Source: Microbacteriaceae bacterium (lineage in GTDB: Bacteria; Actinomycetota; Actinomycetes; Actinomycetales; Microbacteriaceae). From it: a stretch of 64,000 nt of DNA. Positions within the stretch are counted from its first letter, which is position 1, and every line of letters starts with the position of its first letter. Where the stretch lies: positions 50,738 through 114,737 of the forward strand of contig WQZN01000008.1 in NCBI GenBank assembly GCA_009780695.1. The letters run 5' to 3'. Under the pieces are notes generated by a model. The model was not told where the DNA came from, ran no database searches, and worked only from the letters and a program-made list of their open reading frames with translations. A program made the translations under genes and the position numbers. Below, piece by piece: positions 54,176-62,799 of the stretch.

Positions 54176-55710
54176 CCGGTGAACCCCTCTCTCAGTGCGA
54201 TCGCCGAGCAGACATGCTCGACGGTGGGCGAGGACGCGCCGTCCAGATCGGCGAGTGTCCACGCGACGCGCAGCACGCGCATGTACCCACGCGGACTCAT
54301 CGCCCGCCGGTCGTAGTGGCGCTCCAGCGGGGCCATGACCCGGTGGGGCAGCATGCCGATGCCCTCGGTGAGCCAGCGGCTGGGGATCCGCGCATTGGTG
54401 CGCCACGTCTCGGTCGCGAACCGGGCCGCCGCCGCGGAACGGGCCTCGGCGACGCGGGCTCTCAGCTGAGCCGTGGTCTGCCCGCGTGCCTCATCGCCGC
54501 GCCGCAGCTGCGCGGGCGTGAGGCGGCGCACCTGGAGCTGGATGTCCATGCGATCCATCAGGGGCCCCGAGATCCTGCTGAGGTACTGGCGCCGTCGGCC
54601 GGGCGAGCAGGTGCACTCCCCCTCGGTCGAGAGCCCAGACATGCCACACGGGCACGGGTTCGCGGCCATGATCAGCTGGAATTCCGCCGGGTACTCCGCA
54701 CTCTGATTGGCCCGACTGATGGAGATGACCCCGGATTCGAGCGGTTGGCGCAGCGCATCGAGCGCATTCGTCTGGAACTCCGGCGCCTCGTCGAGGAAGA
54801 GAACGCCGTGGCTCGCGCGCACCGCCGCGCCCGGTCGGATCCGCCCGCTTCCCCCGCCCACGAGGGCCGCGGCGGAGGCGGTGTGGTGCGGCGACTCGTA
54901 GGGCGGCCGTGTGACGAGCCCGCTCACCGACCCGAGCTCCGTCAGCGAGCGGATGGACGTCGCCTCGAGCGCAGCGCGGCTGTCCAGGTCGGGCAGGATG
55001 CCGGGCAGCCGCTCCGCGAGCATCGTCTTCCCTGCGCCCGGCGGCCCCAAGAAGAACACGTGGTGGCCGCCCGCGGCGGCCGCGGTCAGCGCGTAGACAG
55101 CCTCTTCGTTCCCGATCACATCGGACATGTCGACCTCGTCGAGCCGCCTGTCGGACTGCGGCGCCGCCAGCAGCGGCTCCATCTCGACCGGGGCGAGGCC
55201 GCCGCCGTGGCGGATCGCCGCCTCACGGAGCGAGACGACGGGCACGACTTCCACACCGGGGACCAGTTCCGCCTCGGCGAGGTTGCCGATCGGCACCATC
55301 ACCCGGCGCGCACCCGCCGCCACCGCCGCCGACACCGCGGGCAGGACGCCGAGCACGGGGCGCACGCGCCCGTCGAGACCGAGCTCGCCGAGGTGCACAG
55401 TGCGCGCGATCGACGCCGCGGACACCTTTCCGTCGGCCGCGAGTGCGGCCAGCGCGATGGCCAGGTCGAACCCCGAGCCGTGCTTCGGCAGCACTGCGGG
55501 CGAGAGGTTCGCCGTCACGCGACTCTGGGCGAGCGAGCAACCCGAGTTGGATGCCGCGGCGAGCACCCGGTGCGCCGCCTCGGCGAGCGAGGTGTCGGGC
55601 AGGCCGATGAGTTTGAACAGCGGAAGCCCCGAGGTGATCGACGCTTCGACATCCACCAGTGAACCGCGCAGCCCCTGCAGCGCGACCGAGAGGGTGCGTG
55701 CCACGCCCAT
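54172..55710 (-). CDS. comM: ComM/YifB family AAA+ ATPase (Mg chelatase-like)
   Basis: 512 aa. An N-terminal Lon-protease-like domain (ALQGLRGSLVDVEASITSGLPLFKLIGLPD) is followed by the AAA+ domain. Walker A is FFLGPPGAGKTMLAERLPG and Walker B is HGVLFLDEAPEF. The four-cysteine insertion reads ANPCPCG...CTCSPGRRRQYLSRISGPLMDRMDIQ. In competent bacteria ComM is a helicase that helps integrate incoming DNA. The ATG at 55710 overlaps the yraN stop. It forms an operon with dprA, though no other competence genes are in view. Confidence 0.94.
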   Translation of the reverse strand: MGVARTLSVALQGLRGSLVDVEASITSGLPLFKLIGLPDTSLAEAAHRVLAAASNSGCSLAQSRVTANLSPAVLPKHGSGFDLAIALAALAADGKVSAASIARTVHLGELGLDGRVRPVLGVLPAVSAAVAAGARRVMVPIGNLAEAELVPGVEVVPVVSLREAAIRHGGGLAPVEMEPLLAAPQSDRRLDEVDMSDVIGNEEAVYALTAAAAGGHHVFFLGPPGAGKTMLAERLPGILPDLDSRAALEATSIRSLTELGSVSGLVTRPPYESPHHTASAAALVGGGSGRIRPGAAVRASHGVLFLDEAPEFQTNALDALRQPLESGVISISRANQSAEYPAEFQLIMAANPCPCGMSGLSTEGECTCSPGRRRQYLSRISGPLMDRMDIQLQVRRLTPAQLRRGDEARGQTTAQLRARVAEARSAAAARFATETWRTNARIPSRWLTEGIGMLPHRVMAPLERHYDRRAMSPRGYMRVLRVAWTLADLDGASSPTVEHVCSAIALREGFTG

Positions 55711-56066
55711 CAGCCGATCCCCCGCAGGTGCTCGATGCGCGCGGGTGCCTCGCGACCGCCGATGATGCCGATCACGTCGAGCCGGATCTGCGGACGGGCA
55801 CCGGCGTGCGCCCGGCACCACTCGGCCGCGAGTCGGCGCAGCGCCGCGATCTTCTTGGGCGTCAGCGCATCGAACGGATGCCCGAAGGCGAGCCCCGAAC
55901 GCGTCTTGACCTCGACGAACACGGTCGTGTCGCCGAGTTCGGCGATGATGTCGAGCTCACCGCGCGTGCCGCGCCAGTTCCGCCCGACGATGCGATAGCC
56001 GTCGGCCTCGAGGAACCGGGCGGCGAGCTGCTCGCCGCTCCTGCCGAGGATGTCTTTGTCCGCCAT
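55710..56066 (-). CDS. yraN: UPF0102 family protein YraN
   Basis: 118 aa with an endonuclease-like (PD-(D/E)xK) fold. LGRSGEQLAARFLEADGYRIVGRNWRGTRGELDIIAELGDTTVFVEVKTRSG contains the candidate Glu, Asp and Glu-x-Lys residues. Function is unproven; it is a conserved neighbour of rnhB and comM. Its TGA overlaps the comM ATG (TGATG). ATG at 56066. Confidence 0.94.
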   Translation of the reverse strand: MADKDILGRSGEQLAARFLEADGYRIVGRNWRGTRGELDIIAELGDTTVFVEVKTRSGLAFGHPFDALTPKKIAALRRLAAEWCRAHAGARPQIRLDVIGIIGGREAPARIEHLRGIG

Positions 56067-56168
56067 GGCAGGCAGACTCGCGGAGAACCTGACGGCGGCA
56101 GGCGGGGCGGCGACTCTGATCTGTGCGCTACGCGGCGCACACGGCGCCTGTGGAGGGCGAGAGACGCC

Positions 56169-56492
56169 CTACTCGTCGAGCGCGAGCTCCTTCGGGAGCT
56201 CGAATTCCTTCGACGACAGCTCCTCGATGTTGACGTCCTTGAAGGTGAGCACGCGCACCGACTTCACGAAGCGATCGGCGCGATAGACATCCCACACCCA
56301 GACGTCGTGCATGGTGATCTCGAAGTAGAAGTCGTGCTCGGTGTCGCGCCGGACGAACTCGACCTCGTTGGCCAGGTAGAACCGGCGCTCAGTCTCGATC
56401 ACGTACTTGAACTGGCTGACCACATCGCGGTACTCGCGGTAGAGAGCCAGCTCGACCTCGCGGTCGTAGTCGTCGAATTCGTCTTCGTCCAT
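56169..56492 (-). CDS. DUF2469 family protein
   Basis: 107 aa acidic protein. It contains YREYRDVVSQFKYVIETERRFYLANEVE and the stretch ITMHDVWVWDVYRADRFVKSVRVLTFKDVNIEEL. It is a highly conserved actinobacterial family always found between rnhB and yraN; no function is established. ATG at 56492, 28 nt after the rnhB stop. The 102-nt gap before yraN shows no clear promoter. Confidence 0.93.
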   Translation of the reverse strand: MDEDEFDDYDREVELALYREYRDVVSQFKYVIETERRFYLANEVEFVRRDTEHDFYFEITMHDVWVWDVYRADRFVKSVRVLTFKDVNIEELSSKEFELPKELALDE

Positions 56493-56520
56493 CGTGGATT
56501 CAGTCTATGGCGACGGCGCG

Positions 56521-57165
56521 TCAGCGGATCCAGGTGCGCCGATGGTGCTCGGACGGCCCCGACTCGGCGATGGCCGCCAGATGGGCCGCCGAGCCGTAGC
56601 CCTTGTTCGACAGCCAGCCGTACTGCGGGTAGTCGTCGTGCAGGGAGATCATGCCGTGATCGCGATGGACCTTCGCGATCACCGAGGCGGCGGCGACGGA
56701 CGCGCACGCCATGTCGGCCTTCACCCGCGTCGTCACGTGCATCCGCGTCTCGAGAACGGGGTTCAGCCAGTCGTGGTTGCCGTCGAGCAGCACGGATGCC
56801 TCGCCCACCGGCGCCCCCGCGGCCCGCAGCGCCCCGAGCGCCCGCCACCCCGCGATGCCGAGCGCGGTCACGATGCCGTGCTCGTCGATCTCGGCCGGAG
56901 TCGACTCGCCCACCGCCGAGAACAGCCCCCACGAAGCGCACTGCGGTGCCAGGCCCTCGCGCACGGCCTCCTTGAGCAGCTTCGAGTCGCGCAGCCCCTC
57001 GGGGAAGGCCGGCATCTCTGGCCCGATCACGACCATGCCGACGGCGACCGGCCCCGCGAGCGCCCCGCGGCCGACCTCGTCGACCGCGATCAGGAACCCT
57101 CCCCCCGCAGCGGCGAAGAGCTCGCGCTCGATGTCGAGCGTCGGTGCGGTGCTCTGCGGGCTCAC
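56521..57165 (-). CDS. rnhB: Ribonuclease HII
   Basis: 214 aa enzyme that nicks DNA at embedded ribonucleotides. The metal-binding residues are in FLIAVDEVGRGALAGPVAV (Asp-Glu), SVLLDGNHDWL (Asp) and the later acidic position after ASVIAKVHRDHGM. The GTG start at 57165 overlaps the lepB stop by 4 nt (GTGA). The track's longer ORF reads through lepB in another frame. Length is normal. Confidence 0.94.
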   Translation of the reverse strand: MSPQSTAPTLDIERELFAAAGGGFLIAVDEVGRGALAGPVAVGMVVIGPEMPAFPEGLRDSKLLKEAVREGLAPQCASWGLFSAVGESTPAEIDEHGIVTALGIAGWRALGALRAAGAPVGEASVLLDGNHDWLNPVLETRMHVTTRVKADMACASVAAASVIAKVHRDHGMISLHDDYPQYGWLSNKGYGSAAHLAAIAESGPSEHHRRTWIR

Positions 57166-57926
57166 TTGCCCTTCTCGTCGACGCCGCGGAACACGTCGGG
57201 GTAGTTGGACAGCCACGACCAGCGCGAGATGGGCCAGCTGATGACGAAGGCGCGGCCGACCACGTCCTTCTCGGGCACGAAGCCCTTGCTCGGCAGGTCC
57301 TGGTGCATGCTCGAGTCTTCCGAGTCGTTGCGGTTGTCGCCGAGCACCCAGAGATCGCCCGGCGGAACCGTCACGTTGAACGGCTTGCCCGCGGGGATGT
57401 CGCCGGTCACCTGCGTGTACGGCTCTTTGATCGGCACGCCGTTGACCGTGATCTGATTCAGCACGTTGCAGCACACGACGTGATCGCCGGGGATGCCGAT
57501 CACCCGCTTGACGAGGTGGTTGTCGCTGTCGGCCGTGGCGAGGCCGATGAAGGTGAAGAAGTCGCTCAGCCCGCGCACGACGGGGTTCGACGACCGCGGA
57601 GCCACGATGTTCTCGCTCTCGCCCGGCGGCAGCCAGTTGCCCGGGTCGGTGAACACGATGACGTCGCCGCGGTGCACCGGGATCAGGCGGGGCTCGAGCT
57701 CGTTCACGATGATCCGGTCGTTGACCATCAGCGTGTTCTCCATCGACTCCGACGGGATGTAGAACGAGCGGATCAGGAAGGTCTTGATGAGGAAGGAGAC
57801 CAGCAGCGCGACGATGAAGATGACGACGATGTCGCGCACGAAGAGCCAGGCCGTGCGCCCTGCGCTGCGCTGGGGAGACCTTGCGGCAGCCCGGGTTTCG
57901 GTCGTGTTGGTCGTGCCGTCAGTCAT
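57162..57926 (-). CDS. lepB: Signal peptidase I
   Basis: 254 aa membrane protease that removes signal peptides. An N-terminal cytoplasmic tail is followed by one helix (VRDIVVIFIVALLVSFLIKTFL). The catalytic serine is Ser61 in YIPSESMENTLMVND, and the general base is Lys140 in DNHLVKRVIGIPGD. The C-terminal GDNRNDSEDSSMH box is intact. AAGGGTGAG precedes the ATG at 57926. The gene follows rplS across the GC-rich terminator at 57959. Confidence 0.96.
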   Translation of the reverse strand: MTDGTTNTTETRAAARSPQRSAGRTAWLFVRDIVVIFIVALLVSFLIKTFLIRSFYIPSESMENTLMVNDRIIVNELEPRLIPVHRGDVIVFTDPGNWLPPGESENIVAPRSSNPVVRGLSDFFTFIGLATADSDNHLVKRVIGIPGDHVVCCNVLNQITVNGVPIKEPYTQVTGDIPAGKPFNVTVPPGDLWVLGDNRNDSEDSSMHQDLPSKGFVPEKDVVGRAFVISWPISRWSWLSNYPDVFRGVDEKGK

Positions 57927-57958
57927 CTCACCCTTGTCCGGTGCCCCCCGAATAGAGC

Positions 57959-57994
57959 GGAGCCCCCGAGCCAGTGTAAAGGCTCGGGGGCTCC
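57959..57994 (-). terminator. Intrinsic terminator after rplS
   Basis: Perfect 14-bp stem GGAGCCCCCGAGCC / GGCTCGGGGGCTCC with an 8-nt loop, 23 nt after the rplS stop. The tail on minus is CGCTCTATTC, only partly T-rich, so read-through into lepB may be substantial. Confidence 0.8.
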
Positions 57995-58017
57995 GAAAAT
58001 GTCGCGTGGCGGGACGC

Positions 58018-58365
58018 TTACGCGTCGCGCTTCTCCTTGATCTTGGCCTTCTTGCCACGGAGCTCGCGCAGGTAGTACAGCTTCGCGCGACGCACGTCGC
58101 CGCGGGTGACGACCTCGATGTGGTCGATGACCGGCGAGTGAACCGGGAAGGTGCGCTCGACGCCGACCTGGAAGCTGACCTTGCGGACCGTGAAGGTCTC
58201 GCGCACGCCGTGGCCCGAACGGCCGATGACGACGCCCTGGAAGACCTGGATACGGGAGCGGTTGCCTTCGATGATGTTGACGTGCACCTTGACGGTGTCA
58301 CCGGGGCGGAAGTCGGGGACGTCCGACTTCAGGCTGGCGGCGTCTACCGCGTCGAGAAGGTTCAT
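58018..58365 (-). CDS. rplS: 50S ribosomal protein L19
   Basis: 115 aa. [45 protein letters not shown] and [23 protein letters not shown] are standard L19 signatures. The ATG at 58365 is chosen; the track's nine extra residues would come from the leader. The 151-nt gap from trmD contains its own promoter element, shared with rpsP. Confidence 0.97.
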   Translation of the reverse strand: MNLLDAVDAASLKSDVPDFRPGDTVKVHVNIIEGNRSRIQVFQGVVIGRSGHGVRETFTVRKVSFQVGVERTFPVHSPVIDHIEVVTRGDVRRAKLYYLRELRGKKAKIKEKRDA

Positions 58366-58479
58366 GGGAGTTTCGCTTCCTGCGACCGCCACAGGTCGGG
58401 CACTGGTCGACTATGAAGAGTAAGGGATTCGCCGCACGATTCCGGCTCCCCTGTGGCAGGGCCGCGCGCGGCACAAGAA

Positions 58480-58493
58480 TCCATTCTGCCAGA
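58480..58493 (-). promoter_or_regulatory. rplS promoter element (copy of the rpsP element)
   Basis: Minus-strand TCTGGCAGAATGGA is identical over 14 nt to the sequence upstream of rpsP (60690-60703). CAGAAT would be the -10 box. TTGGGC lies 17 nt further upstream as a possible -35. The leader to rplS would be about 110 nt. Confidence 0.65.
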
Positions 58494-58516
58494 GCGCGGG
58501 CCGTGGCCCAAATCTG

Positions 58517-59242
58517 CTAGAGCGGCACCGCTCCGTCGTCGGCCAACAGATCGGGGCGCACCCGGCGCGTCCGCTCGACCTGCTGCTCATGACGCCACTT
58601 CGCGATGGCGCCGTGGTTCCCCGACAGCAGGATCGGCGGGACCTCGAGGCCACGCCATTCGGCGGGCTTGGTGTAGCTCGGGTACTCCAGCAGCCCGTTC
58701 TCGTGGCTCTCCTCCACGAGCGACGCGGGATTGCCGACGACGCCCGGAACCAGGCGCCCGATGGCCTCGATCATGGCCATCACCGCGACCTCGCCGCCGT
58801 TCAGCACGTAGTCGCCCATGCTCACGAGCTTGACGCGCGCGCGGGTCGCGACGTGATCGAAGACGCGCTGGTCGATGCCCTCGTAGCGGCCGCAGCCGAA
58901 GACGAGCTGTTCCTCGTCGGCGAGCGAACGCGCCATGGCCTGTGTGAAGACCTCGCCGGCCGGCGAGGGGAAGATCACGAGCGGGTCGGAGCCCTCAGCC
59001 CGATCGGCAGAGCCCGAGTCGAGCAGGGTGTCGAGCACCTCGCCCCACGGCTCGGGCTTCATGACCATGCCGGCGCCCCCGCCGTACGGGGTGTCGTCGA
59101 CCGTGCGGTGCCGGTCGTGCGTGTAGTCGCGCAGGTCGTGCACGCCGAGCTCGATGAGCCCGTTCGTGCGCGCCTTCCCGAGCAACGAGATGTCGAGCAC
59201 ATCGAAGAACGTCGGGAAGATCGTCACGATGTCGATGCGCAT
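58517..59242 (-). CDS. trmD: tRNA (guanine-N1)-methyltransferase
   Basis: 241 aa trefoil-knot enzyme forming m1G37. [24 protein letters not shown] opens the protein. [33 protein letters not shown] and [29 protein letters not shown] are the knot and SAM-binding signatures. The C-terminal [20 protein letters not shown] is typical. It begins 6 nt after the rimM stop in the rpsP-khpA-rimM-trmD operon. Confidence 0.97.
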   Translation of the reverse strand: MRIDIVTIFPTFFDVLDISLLGKARTNGLIELGVHDLRDYTHDRHRTVDDTPYGGGAGMVMKPEPWGEVLDTLLDSGSADRAEGSDPLVIFPSPAGEVFTQAMARSLADEEQLVFGCGRYEGIDQRVFDHVATRARVKLVSMGDYVLNGGEVAVMAMIEAIGRLVPGVVGNPASLVEESHENGLLEYPSYTKPAEWRGLEVPPILLSGNHGAIAKWRHEQQVERTRRVRPDLLADDGAVPL

Positions 59243-59248
59243 CGGAGG

Positions 59249-59884
59249 TCAGGCCTCTTCGGTCTCGACGGGTTCGGGGGCCTCTGCGGATGCCTCGGCC
59301 GGGGCATCCTCAACGGCCTCGGACCCGACCTCGTCCTCGTCTTCGGGGAGCTCTTCGAACAGCCCGGCCGGCGGGGTGACGGTCAGCGTGCCCGCGACGA
59401 GGTCGACGGCCGGCACGATCGCGGCGACGAAGGGCACGAGCACCTCGCCCGCGGCGGTCTCGATCGCCAACAGGTCCTGGGCGGGCATGTGGTCGACCCG
59501 GGCGACCTTGCCGACCGCGGCGCCGTCGCGCAGCGCGGTGAGGCCGACCAGCTGGTGGTCGTACCACGCGTCCTCTTCGGGAGCGTCGTCGGACGCGTCG
59601 ACCCAGAGGATGGCCTTGATGAGGCTCTCGGCCTCGGTGCGGTCGTCCACGCCGACGAAGAAGCCGACGGGGTGGCCGTTGTACCAGCGCAGCTCGCGCA
59701 GCTCGAGGTTCTTGCCGTGCCACTTCGACGTGTCCGGCACCTGGAGCGAGAAGACGGCACCCGGCACGAAGCGGCGCTCGGGGTCGTCGGTGTAGAGCTC
59801 GAGTTTGATGGCGCCCTTGAGCCCGTGGGCCTTGGTGAGGCGCCCGACCCGCAGCTGAGCGTCAGACGGTTTGGCGACCGCCAT
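59249..59884 (-). CDS. rimM: 16S rRNA processing protein RimM
   Basis: 211 aa 30S maturation factor that binds S19. The N-terminal RimM barrel (RVGRLTKAHGLKGAIKLELYTDDPERRFVPG) and the PRC barrel (YDHQLVGLTALRDGAAVGKVARVDHMPAQDLLAIETAAGEVLVPFV) are clear. A tail of about 40 residues rich in Glu, Ala and Pro follows and is likely disordered. The ATG overlaps the khpA stop by one base. Confidence 0.95.
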   Translation of the reverse strand: MAVAKPSDAQLRVGRLTKAHGLKGAIKLELYTDDPERRFVPGAVFSLQVPDTSKWHGKNLELRELRWYNGHPVGFFVGVDDRTEAESLIKAILWVDASDDAPEEDAWYDHQLVGLTALRDGAAVGKVARVDHMPAQDLLAIETAAGEVLVPFVAAIVPAVDLVAGTLTVTPPAGLFEELPEDEDEVGSEAVEDAPAEASAEAPEPVETEEA

Positions 59885-60120
59885 CAGCGGGCGGTGTCGA
59901 CGACGTCGACACGGACGCGCTCGCTGCCCGCCAGCGCGTTCACCACGGTGCGCAGGCTGCTCACGGTGTGACCACCGCGGCCGATCACGCGGCCGAGGTC
60001 CTCGGGGTTCACGGAAACCTCGAGGACCTCGCCGCGAGGCGAGCTCTTCTGTGCGACCTCGACATCATCGGGATGTTCGACGATGCCCTTGACGAGGTGT
60101 GCGACAGCAGTAGCGAGCAT
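59884..60120 (-). CDS. khpA: KH-domain RNA-binding protein KhpA
   Basis: 78 aa single KH domain with the GxxG loop in LGRVIGRGGHTVSSLRTVVNAL. In other bacteria KhpA pairs with KhpB/Jag and binds many small RNAs and mRNAs. It lies between rpsP and rimM as usual; the start is 11 nt after the rpsP stop and the TGA overlaps the rimM ATG. Confidence 0.95.
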   Translation of the reverse strand: MLATAVAHLVKGIVEHPDDVEVAQKSSPRGEVLEVSVNPEDLGRVIGRGGHTVSSLRTVVNALAGSERVRVDVVDTAR

Positions 60121-60131
60121 GGTGATGAGAC

Positions 60132-60557
60132 CTACTCCGCGGCCTCGTCGGAGGCCTCAGCGGCCTCGTCGGCAGGAGCCTCGACGGCCTCGGCCTTCGC
60201 CGGGGTCTCGGTCTTCGGCTTCAGAACCGGCTTCTTCTTCTCGTCGGCGACGAACTCGGCCTTGCCCTCGGGCGCGACGACCTTGGACTCGGTGTCCTTC
60301 TCGCCCTTGAACTTGGCCCAGTCACCCGTGAGCTTGAGGAGCACGAGGACCTGCTCGGTCGGCTGGGCGCCGACGCCGAGCCAGTACTGCGCACGCTCGG
60401 TGTCGATCTTGATGAGCGACGGGTTCTCCGTCGGGTGGTACTGACCGATCTCTTCGATCACACGACCGTCGCGCTTAGTGCGCGAGTCGGCGACGACGAC
60501 ACGGTAGTAGGGGGCACGGATCTGGCCCAGGCGCTTGAGGCGAATCTTGACAGCCAC
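60132..60557 (-). CDS. rpsP: 30S ribosomal protein S16
   Basis: 141 aa. The S16 core ([41 protein letters not shown]) covers about 80 residues. A charged Lys/Glu/Ala tail follows that is longer than in E. coli S16. The GTG at 60557 with CAGGAGAACT before it is the start. The track's 20 extra residues come from the leader. First gene of the rpsP-khpA-rimM-trmD operon. Confidence 0.96.
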   Translation of the reverse strand: MAVKIRLKRLGQIRAPYYRVVVADSRTKRDGRVIEEIGQYHPTENPSLIKIDTERAQYWLGVGAQPTEQVLVLLKLTGDWAKFKGEKDTESKVVAPEGKAEFVADEKKKPVLKPKTETPAKAEAVEAPADEAAEASDEAAE

Positions 60558-60689
60558 AGTTCTCCTGTAGGTGGTGGAGGTGTTGAAGCGAACTGACTGC
60601 GCGGGCTGTGGGGTCAAGCACGCCCTCGCAGGAGGTCTGATGGAGGCTTCGGCGTTCGGATAGAGGGTCGGAACGCATGAAGCCGACAG

Positions 60690-60703
60690 TCCATTCTGCC
60701 AGA
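60690..60703 (-). promoter_or_regulatory. rpsP operon promoter element
   Basis: Minus-strand TCTGGCAGAATGGA, the same 14-mer as upstream of rplS. With CAGAAT as -10 box the leader to rpsP is about 130 nt. No convincing -35 hexamer is seen here, so the conserved stretch upstream of the -10 may itself matter. Confidence 0.65.
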
Positions 60704-60719
60704 CGGAGCACCGGGGCTG

Positions 60720-62759
60720 CTAATCAGCGAGACGGCGCGCCGCCGCGATCCCCTCGCTCGTCGCACGGACGGCGTCGACGGACCGCGCGTCGCGCGCGCC
60801 GCCGACGATCTCGTGCGGGATGACGCGTGCCGCGAGCCCTGCCGAGAGCGTCTCGTTGCTCTCCTGGCCGGCGCAGATCACGACGGTCTCGCCCGGGATC
60901 AGTTCGACGGCGCCGTCCGCGTGCACGACTTCGACGCCTTCCGCTGTGATGCGCCGGTAGTCGATGCCGGCGAGCAGCCGCACGCCCGCGTGCTGCAGCG
61001 CGCCGACGTTCACCCAGCGGCTCGTGATGCCGACGCCCTGGCCGAACTTGCCCTGCCGCCGCAGCACCGTGACGTCGGAGCCGGGCCGCGGGCGCTGGAG
61101 CGCACGGGTCGGGCGCGAGCGGGCGAACTCGGCGGAGCCGTCGAGGTCGAAGCGCGACTCGAACGCGAGCGCGCGCGCCTTCTCGTCGTGGAACTCGACG
61201 AGGAACGCCGCGAGGTCGACGCCGATGCCGCCGCCCCCGATGATCGCGACGCTGCCGGTCGGAACACCCCGGCGGATGGCCTGCTCGTAGCTCAGGACGT
61301 GGGGCAGGTCGGCGCCCTCGATGTCGACGGGGCGCGGGGTGACGCCGGATGCCAGGACCACTCCGTCGAAGGCGGCCAGCGCCTCGACATCCGCCGTCTC
61401 GCCCGTGCGCAGCTCGGCGCCGGCCGCCGTGAGCCGCGCGGCGGCGGAGCGGACGGTGAGGGCGTAGTCCTCCTTGCCGGGCACCCGCGCCGCGAGGGCG
61501 AACTGGCCGCCGAGCGCGTCCCGCGCCTCGAAGACCGTGACCGTGTGACCGCGGCGGGCCAGGTCGTCGGCCGCGGCGAGACCGGCCGGGCCGCCGCCGA
61601 CGACCGCGATGCGCTGCGGCGCGCGGGTCGGCGCGAGCGGGAACTCGAGCTCGCGCGCGGCGCGCGGGTTGACCAGGCAGCCGATCTCCTGGAAGACGAG
61701 CGAGCGGTCGATGCAGGCCTGGTCGCAGCCGATGCACGTGTTGATGCGCGTGAAGTCGCCCGCGAACGAGCGGTTCACGAGCTCGGGGTCGGCGAGCAAC
61801 GGACGTGCGAGCGCGATCGCGTCGACGTGCCCGCGGGCGAGGACCGCCTCGGCGTCGCGCAGATCGTTGACCCGGTTGCTGCCGATGACCGGCAGCTCGG
61901 GGTGGGCCGTGTGGACGGCGTCGGCGAGACGCTCGCCGTATGCGATCCAGGCGCCGTGCGGCACGGATGCCTGCACCGTCGGCACCGTGGACTCGTGCCA
62001 GCCGACGCCCATGCTGAGCGCGTCGACGCCGGCGTCGGCCAGGGCGAGCGCGAAGGCATCCGCCTCGGCCTCGCTCGTCGAGCCCGGCATCAGATCGGTC
62101 GCGGAGACGCGCACCGAGATCGGGAAATCGTCGCCGACGGCAGTACGGACGGCGGCCAGCACCGCGAGCGGGAAGCGCATGCGACCCGTCGCGTCGCCGC
62201 CCCACTCGTCCTCGCGCTGATTCGTGAGCGGCGAGAGGAACTGGTTGAGCAGGTAGCCCTCGGAGGCCATGAGCTCGACCGCGTCGAAGCCGGCCTCGCG
62301 CGCGGCCGCGGCCGCGGCGGCGAAGTCGGCGACGGTGCGCTCGACGTCGGCGCCCGTGAGCTCACGCGGCACGAGGCCGCGCGCGGCACGCCACGGGACC
62401 GGGCTCGGCGCCACGGCCCAGCCGCCGACCGCGTAGCGGCCCGCGTGGAAGAGCTGTGCGGAGAGGAACCCTCCGGCTCCGTGCACCGCGGCCGCCGCCG
62501 CGGCGAAGGTGCGGCGGGCCCCGGCATCCGTCATGACGACGTAGTCGGGGCCGCCGCGCGCCTCGTCGTTGACCGAGATGCCGCCCGTGATGATGAGCGA
62601 CGCGCCGCCCGCGACGCGCTCGCGATAGAACGCGGCGAGTGCCTCTCCCCCGTCGTCACGCGGCTCGAGGCCCGTGTGCATGCTGCCCATCACCACGCGG
62701 TGCGGCAGCTCGAGGGGGCCGAGGTGCCACGGGCGACGCAGGCGGTCTAGCTCAGGCAT
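60720..62759 (-). CDS. FAD/FMN/4Fe-4S oxidoreductase, 2,4-dienoyl-CoA reductase (FadH)-like
   Basis: 679 aa. An N-terminal old-yellow-enzyme barrel binds FMN (LPHRVVMGSMHTGL, GFDAVELMASEGYLLNQFLSPLTNQREDEWGG). The 4Fe-4S cysteines are in CIGCDQACIDRS and GCLVNP. The C-terminal part has an FAD site (IAVVGGGPAGLAAADDLARRGHTVTVFEA) and an NAD(P) site (VAIIGGGGIGVDLAAFL). The layout is that of FadH and trimethylamine dehydrogenase. Neighbouring acyl-CoA dehydrogenase and enoyl-reductase-like genes favour unsaturated fatty acid oxidation. The minus-strand start abuts a REP-like repeat. Confidence 0.9.
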   Translation of the reverse strand: MPELDRLRRPWHLGPLELPHRVVMGSMHTGLEPRDDGGEALAAFYRERVAGGASLIITGGISVNDEARGGPDYVVMTDAGARRTFAAAAAAVHGAGGFLSAQLFHAGRYAVGGWAVAPSPVPWRAARGLVPRELTGADVERTVADFAAAAAAAREAGFDAVELMASEGYLLNQFLSPLTNQREDEWGGDATGRMRFPLAVLAAVRTAVGDDFPISVRVSATDLMPGSTSEAEADAFALALADAGVDALSMGVGWHESTVPTVQASVPHGAWIAYGERLADAVHTAHPELPVIGSNRVNDLRDAEAVLARGHVDAIALARPLLADPELVNRSFAGDFTRINTCIGCDQACIDRSLVFQEIGCLVNPRAARELEFPLAPTRAPQRIAVVGGGPAGLAAADDLARRGHTVTVFEARDALGGQFALAARVPGKEDYALTVRSAAARLTAAGAELRTGETADVEALAAFDGVVLASGVTPRPVDIEGADLPHVLSYEQAIRRGVPTGSVAIIGGGGIGVDLAAFLVEFHDEKARALAFESRFDLDGSAEFARSRPTRALQRPRPGSDVTVLRRQGKFGQGVGITSRWVNVGALQHAGVRLLAGIDYRRITAEGVEVVHADGAVELIPGETVVICAGQESNETLSAGLAARVIPHEIVGGARDARSVDAVRATSEGIAAARRLAD

Positions 62760-62761
62760 GG

Positions 62762-62799
62762 GGTCTCGATACGCGCGCTTCGCGCGCTACTCGGCCACC
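62762..62799. repeat. REP-like element overlapping the 3' end of the SDR gene
   Basis: GGTCTCGATACGCGCGCTTCGCGCGCTACTCGGCCACC, with a GCGCGC-TTC-GCGCGC palindrome. It belongs to the same family as 7090-7150 and 37274-37308 (GGTCTC at one end, TCGxCCA at the other). It contains the stop codon and last codons of the SDR gene at 62787. Confidence 0.55.
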
